From the NCBI GenBank assembly GCA_041653595.1, contig JBAZFB010000024.1, positions 1-17,308 of the forward strand: a stretch of DNA of 17,308 nt. The letters run 5' to 3'. Within the stretch, counting starts at the first letter, position 1. The number at the start of each line of letters is the position of its first letter. The position numbers were made by a program, and so were the translations under genes. Origin of the DNA: Candidatus Omnitrophota bacterium. Its GTDB lineage: Bacteria > Omnitrophota > Gorgyraeia > Pluralincolimonadales > Pluralincolimonadaceae. The notes under the pieces are model-generated. The model was not told where the DNA came from. It worked only from the letters and a program-made list of their open reading frames with translations, and searched no databases. Below, one piece after another: positions 13,911-17,308 of this stretch.

Positions 13911-16097
13911 TCATTTTGCGCTTAAATCCTTTATGATCTGCGCTAATTTTCCCCCGTTTTCCTTTAAAGAATATCTTTCAAGGACCGTCCTCCTCCCCTC
14001 AAAAGAAAATCTTTCTCTTAAATCATCATCCGTGATCAACGCCTTCAATTTCTCGACCCATTCTTTCCCATCCGACGCCAAAAATCCGTTCTCTCCGTCC
14101 CTGATGATATGCCTATTTTCGCCGACCGCGCTGCCTATCGCCGGTATCCCAAGGCTCATATACAGAAGAAGTTTCAAGCCGCATTTGCCTCTTTCAGCCT
14201 CCCCGTCGTAAAGGGGCATAATACCGACATCAAATTTAGAGATGGCCTCTATCTCATCATCCAGGTCCCACGGTTGATATGCGATCTTGACGTTTTCGAA
14301 TCCCGGAAGATTCGCCTCTTCACTTTCCGGACCGATTATCTTCAGCTCGATATCGAATTTCTTGCCTAGTATCGAAAGAGGTTCCCGCAATAAACTCAGA
14401 TATTTCAAATTTGAACCCGTTCCGCACCAGCCGATACAAAAGCCGTTCTTATCCTTTCCCGGATCCGGACCCGGCTTCCATTTATCGGTATCGATCGAGG
14501 TGGGGATCAAAAATACGTTTTTATTTAACTTCAAAGCATAATCTCTTAAATGATGGCTGCCGGCGATAACCGCGTCGCTAACCTCTATTATGGTCCTCGT
14601 CACATGTTCGGGAGGGTTTAAATAGATCGCGTCGTCGAAATGAAAGATTATTTTTCTCTTCAAGACTCTTTTCGCAAAAAGATATAGTCGGAATACCGCC
14701 CTATCGAAAAAACCTCTCCAGGGTATGCCGCGCTGGATGAATATTATGTCGCCTTTCCCGCCGGTTAATACCGCAAAAGATTTTTTAAGCAGATTTTTAA
14801 TGAGTAAATACTTTTCTCTGGCGTAATCCAGGGGTTTGCCATAGGGGAAAACAGAGTGAGAAATGCAGGTCCTTATGCCTTCCTCAGACAAAGCTCCCGC
14901 TAAATAATAACAGTTATACCTGCTCGCGGGATTAGCCATATTCCCTTCCGGGAAAAATATGACTTTATATTTAGTTTTGACCTTAAGTTTTTTGGCGGCA
15001 TAAAGATCGTAGAGTTCTTCTATTTTATTAATCATGATCCCTGCGCTGAATTTCTCGTGATATAACTTCTCGCTCTCCTTTGCCATTTTTTTCGCCCTGG
15101 GCGGGTCCTTCAACAGGGCGATAATCGCTTTTGCCATGGCGCCGGGGTCTTTCGGAGGGACTAAAACCCCGTTTATCCCGTCAGAAACCGCTTCGACATT
15201 TCCGCCTACTCTGGTTGCGATCACAGGCAATCCGGATCCCATCGCCTCCGTTAAAGCGCTCGAAAAACCTTCCCTTTCCGCCGATGCTAAAACGAAGACA
15301 TCCATTATCGATAAGGCGTCTTGCGGATCCATCAAAAAACCCGTAAAGACCACTTTATCCTTAATTTGAAGCGTATCCGCTAAATTTTCCAATTCCCGCC
15401 TTTGCCCGCCGTCCCCGGCGATCAAAAACTTTACACGATCGACCGACTTGGCCGTTTCGGCGGCCGCCCTGATAAAATATTCTACCCCCTTGACCGGCTC
15501 GAGCCTCGCTACCGTACCTATGACTTTGTCGCCTTCTTTTATGCCCCATCCGGACCTTAGCGTAGCTTCCGGATGAGAGGGGGGTTTTATCCTTCCGCCG
15601 TTACGGATCACGGTTATCTTCCCGGGATCTATCCTTTCCGTCCGTACTACAAACTCCCTTACCGCATCGGAAACGCAGATTATCTTATCCGAAAACAAGG
15701 AAAGTACCCGTTCCGTCAACCGGTGTTTAAATTTAAGGTCGTAATAAGTGCTCGAGATCTTCGTGAAGATTATCGGTACCCGGGCGATGACGGCTGCCAA
15801 ACGGGCAAATGTGCTCGCGAAATAGCCGTGGGTATGGAGGATATCCACCCTGTCTTTCCGCATTAAACAGGCGAGTCTTAAAATATTTACCGGGTTATGA
15901 TAGGTCCTTAAATTCAAGACCCTGACGTCGCAGCCGTTCCTGATCAGCTCATCCGCGATCGCCCCGCCTTCAGCGAGGCAATAGACCTTGACATCATATT
16001 TATCTTTATTTAAGCCCTGCGCAACGGTCGAAACCATCTTCTCGATGCCGCCGATGCGCAAATTTTCCACTGCCTGGACCACTGTTATCTTTTTCAT
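13911..16097 (-). CDS. Tandem glycosyltransferase: two GT4-type units in one 728-residue protein
   Basis: Unit one (1-365) is a standard GT4: VVQAVENLRIGGIEKM (6-21), ILHTHGYFA (86-94), VIGTVARLEPVKG (192-204) and E-x7-E at E276/E284 (REGFSSALTEAMG), then TRVGGNVEAVSDG. Unit two (375-728) opens with YKVIFFPEGNMANPASRYN (377-395), the usual start of a separate GT4 subgroup. It has FHFDDAIYLNPP (485-496), SIDTDKWKPG (534-543), GIMPLYDGEAERGKCGLKLL (625-644) and IPAIGSAVGEN (651-661). In unit two the second glutamate of E-x7-E is replaced within GKCGLKLLLYM, a variation I associate with that subgroup. No in-frame ATG, GTG or TTG precedes unit two closely, so it is translated as one chain. The ATG at 16097 forms an ATGA overlap with the preceding gene. 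The two units may add consecutive sugars. The joint holds an A6 run (T6 on the plus strand, 14988-14993). Confidence 0.88.
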   Translation of the reverse strand: MKKITVVQAVENLRIGGIEKMVSTVAQGLNKDKYDVKVYCLAEGGAIADELIRNGCDVRVLNLRTYHNPVNILRLACLMRKDRVDILHTHGYFASTFARLAAVIARVPIIFTKISSTYYDLKFKHRLTERVLSLFSDKIICVSDAVREFVVRTERIDPGKITVIRNGGRIKPPSHPEATLRSGWGIKEGDKVIGTVARLEPVKGVEYFIRAAAETAKSVDRVKFLIAGDGGQRRELENLADTLQIKDKVVFTGFLMDPQDALSIMDVFVLASAEREGFSSALTEAMGSGLPVIATRVGGNVEAVSDGINGVLVPPKDPGAMAKAIIALLKDPPRAKKMAKESEKLYHEKFSAGIMINKIEELYDLYAAKKLKVKTKYKVIFFPEGNMANPASRYNCYYLAGALSEEGIRTCISHSVFPYGKPLDYAREKYLLIKNLLKKSFAVLTGGKGDIIFIQRGIPWRGFFDRAVFRLYLFAKRVLKRKIIFHFDDAIYLNPPEHVTRTIIEVSDAVIAGSHHLRDYALKLNKNVFLIPTSIDTDKWKPGPDPGKDKNGFCIGWCGTGSNLKYLSLLREPLSILGKKFDIELKIIGPESEEANLPGFENVKIAYQPWDLDDEIEAISKFDVGIMPLYDGEAERGKCGLKLLLYMSLGIPAIGSAVGENRHIIRDGENGFLASDGKEWVEKLKALITDDDLRERFSFEGRRTVLERYSLKENGGKLAQIIKDLSAK

Positions 16098-17125
16098 ATT
16101 TTCAAATACGAGAAAATTTCTTTCATCCTGTGGACATAAGTATGTTTTTCCAATACTTTTTTATAGCCGTTCTCCGAGATCTTCCTGCGTTCTTCGGGGT
16201 GGGTTAAATAATACTTGGCCAGGTCCCTTAATTCATCGCCGTCTTTATAACAGACCAAATCCTCCCTATCGGAAAATAAGGCCAGAATGTCTTTTTTCCT
16301 GTCCACTAATTGGAATGTCCCGCAGGCAAGTATCTCGAATGTCCGGGCGTTTGTCATATGAATATTATCCCCGCCGATTTTTTCTCCGTATTCGCCGAAA
16401 TGACCGACAGAATTCAAGGCGATCTTCGCGCTATTATATAATTTTACCCAATCGCAGGGAGGCAAGGGGCCGCCCCTTATGCTCCTCCTTAAAACGGATG
16501 ATGCCCCGATTTTCTGGTGGCGCTCATCCCAAGTCCAGATACCAAGCGGAAGATCTGCCAGGTTCCCGAAGAGACTTATCCTCTCCGGATACAAAGAGCC
16601 GATAAATACTATGTCATCATTAAACCTGAGCTTATCCTTTTCATCCAATACCAGGGGTTTATGGATATCGGGCTCGCAAGCGAGCGGAAGCCACTTAACA
16701 TGCGTAATTCCGTTTTCCAGGTATTTTTCCAACGCATCCGTCCCGTTTACAAAAAAATGATCGTATGCCTTAGCAACTTTTAAACCGTGATCTAATTCTT
16801 TAGGATAATCTACAAACCAATTAACTGCGATCAAGCCTAAATTTTTCTTTATTTCTATGATCGTCTGCGGCAGGATGGTCTGTCCCTGGACAACGAATAG
16901 GATATCCGGCTTGAAGGACTTAGCTTGTTCATAGAGAAGCCTATTGATCCTATGCGTGTCCCAGTCGTGTAAAGCCGGGAGCCTCTTCCTGATCCCAAAA
17001 GGCAAAAGATAGTCCCTGAAGTCAAAGACCTGCACGCAATGGCCCAATTTTTTAAGAGCGAGTTCGACATATCCGCCATTTTCTATAAACCGTTTATTGG
17101 AAGAGGCGCATAACAATACCTTCAT
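16094..17125 (-). CDS. CgeB-like glycosyltransferase
   Basis: A 343-residue protein resembling the group annotated as CgeB or spore-maturation-like glycosyltransferase. The N-terminal half has MKVLLCASSN, FKPDILFVVQG (71-81), AVNWFVDYPKELDHG (100-114) and HFFVNG (123-128), then WLPLACEPDIHKP (145-157) and DIVFIGSLYPER (171-182). The C-terminal signature is HMTNARTFEILACGTFQLVD (256-275), followed by YKDGDELRDLAKYYLTHPEE (293-312) and HTYVHRM (328-334), typical of the Glyco_trans_1_2 region. The group belongs to the GT-B superfamily and transfers sugars in surface and antibiotic glycosylation; the donor here is unknown. ATG 17125 is well supported by AGGAAGG eight bases upstream and by the double stop of the preceding gene just before it. 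It overlaps the tandem GT gene by 4 bp, so the two are co-translated. Confidence 0.85.
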   Translation of the reverse strand: MKVLLCASSNKRFIENGGYVELALKKLGHCVQVFDFRDYLLPFGIRKRLPALHDWDTHRINRLLYEQAKSFKPDILFVVQGQTILPQTIIEIKKNLGLIAVNWFVDYPKELDHGLKVAKAYDHFFVNGTDALEKYLENGITHVKWLPLACEPDIHKPLVLDEKDKLRFNDDIVFIGSLYPERISLFGNLADLPLGIWTWDERHQKIGASSVLRRSIRGGPLPPCDWVKLYNSAKIALNSVGHFGEYGEKIGGDNIHMTNARTFEILACGTFQLVDRKKDILALFSDREDLVCYKDGDELRDLAKYYLTHPEERRKISENGYKKVLEKHTYVHRMKEIFSYLKI

Positions 17126-17128
17126 TTA

Positions 17129-17308
17129 TTACACCTTCCTTGCGCAGCAGATCATTACATCTCCCATGCCAAGGCCCGCTCCGATCCCCCCGACGGCCTC
17201 AAATAATATTTGCTCGATAGAATGCAGGGAATCTTTTACCGATATTCGGCTTGAGGACCTTGGCGAGGCGCCGTCAAGGGAATTGCTTCTTCCGGCCAGG
17301 GCCTGCTT
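17129..17308 (-). CDS. C-terminal fragment of an unidentified gene, possibly a methyltransferase
   Basis: Minus-strand frame open from the right edge for 59 codons to TAA at 17129-17131, followed at once by a second TAA and then the ATG of the CgeB-like gene. The fragment ends in GGIGAGLGMGDVMICCARKV. A glycine-rich turn followed by a final strand ending in ARK is common at the end of class I methyltransferases, but this is too little to assign a function. The middle is Ser/Arg-rich. The close spacing puts it in the same transcript as the two downstream GTs. The SD of the next gene lies in its last codons. Confidence 0.55.
   Translation of the reverse strand, partial: KQALAGRSNSLDGASPRSSSRISVKDSLHSIEQILFEAVGGIGAGLGMGDVMICCARKV

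Noticed and set aside
14987..14993. A-AAA-AAC slippery heptamer for programmed -1 frameshifting at the GT4-GT4 joint
   Set aside because: The zero frame reads AAA AAA C.., not A AAA AAC, so the phase is wrong, and no downstream stimulatory structure is evident.
15988..16605. A 205-codon plus-strand ORF
   Set aside because: Antisense to the tandem GT and CgeB-like genes, which have clear motifs; the translation is Arg/Ser/Pro-rich without domain features.
1..17308. CRISPR arrays, tRNA or rRNA genes, insertion sequences
   Set aside because: No regularly spaced repeats, no cloverleaf or rRNA-like segment in the few non-coding gaps, and no transposase or flanking terminal repeats were seen.

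Overview
This window is most of a surface-glycan biosynthesis cluster from an uncultivated, probably Gram-negative bacterium. Two GT9 (ADP-heptose:LPS heptosyltransferase-like) domains point to an outer-membrane type of polysaccharide. Long XrtA-style AsnB amidotransferases, many GT4 enzymes and frequent ATA, AGG and TTA codons are reminiscent of Omnitrophota or a similar candidate phylum. That placement is an impression from gene style only and could be wrong.

Layout, from high to low coordinates on the minus strand. (a) 17308-13911: the tail of an unidentified gene, then a CgeB-like glycosyltransferase (GT), then a 728-residue protein made of two GT4 units. (b) 13886-12600, plus strand: one radical SAM enzyme with a B12-binding-type N-terminal region. 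It converges on (a) with a 24-bp gap and diverges from (c). (c) 12409-563, minus strand: a compact eight-gene operon, in order AsnB amidotransferase, methyltransferase, GT4-methyltransferase fusion, zinc-ribbon-like methyltransferase, GT9, AsnB-GT9 fusion, GT4, nagA. Neighbouring genes overlap by 4-47 bp or are 10 bp apart. (d) 502-1, minus strand: the start of a PiT-type phosphate transporter behind its own extended -10 promoter. About 185 bp (12410-12599, including the radical SAM leader) separate the divergent coding regions. They hold a promoter for each direction and a possible 14-codon leader ORF in front of the first asnB.

Inferred biology: the GTs would assemble a glycan, the methyltransferases would methylate it, and the AsnB enzymes would amidate a sugar carboxylate (compare exosortase/PEP-CTERM-associated and O-antigen amidotransferases). 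The radical SAM enzyme would add an unidentified modification. NagA could feed or recycle GlcNAc-6-P. No polymerase, flippase, Wzz or exosortase is visible, so the locus is incomplete here.

The most unusual property is gene fusion. Three proteins each join activities that are normally separate: AsnB-GT9, GT4-methyltransferase and GT4-GT4. The joints of two of them carry signs that could mean recent fusion or a base-calling indel, and these need checking. A second property is base composition: hand-counted 60-bp lines in PiT and nagA are roughly 60-68% GC, while lines in the AsnB-GT9 gene are roughly 35-40%.
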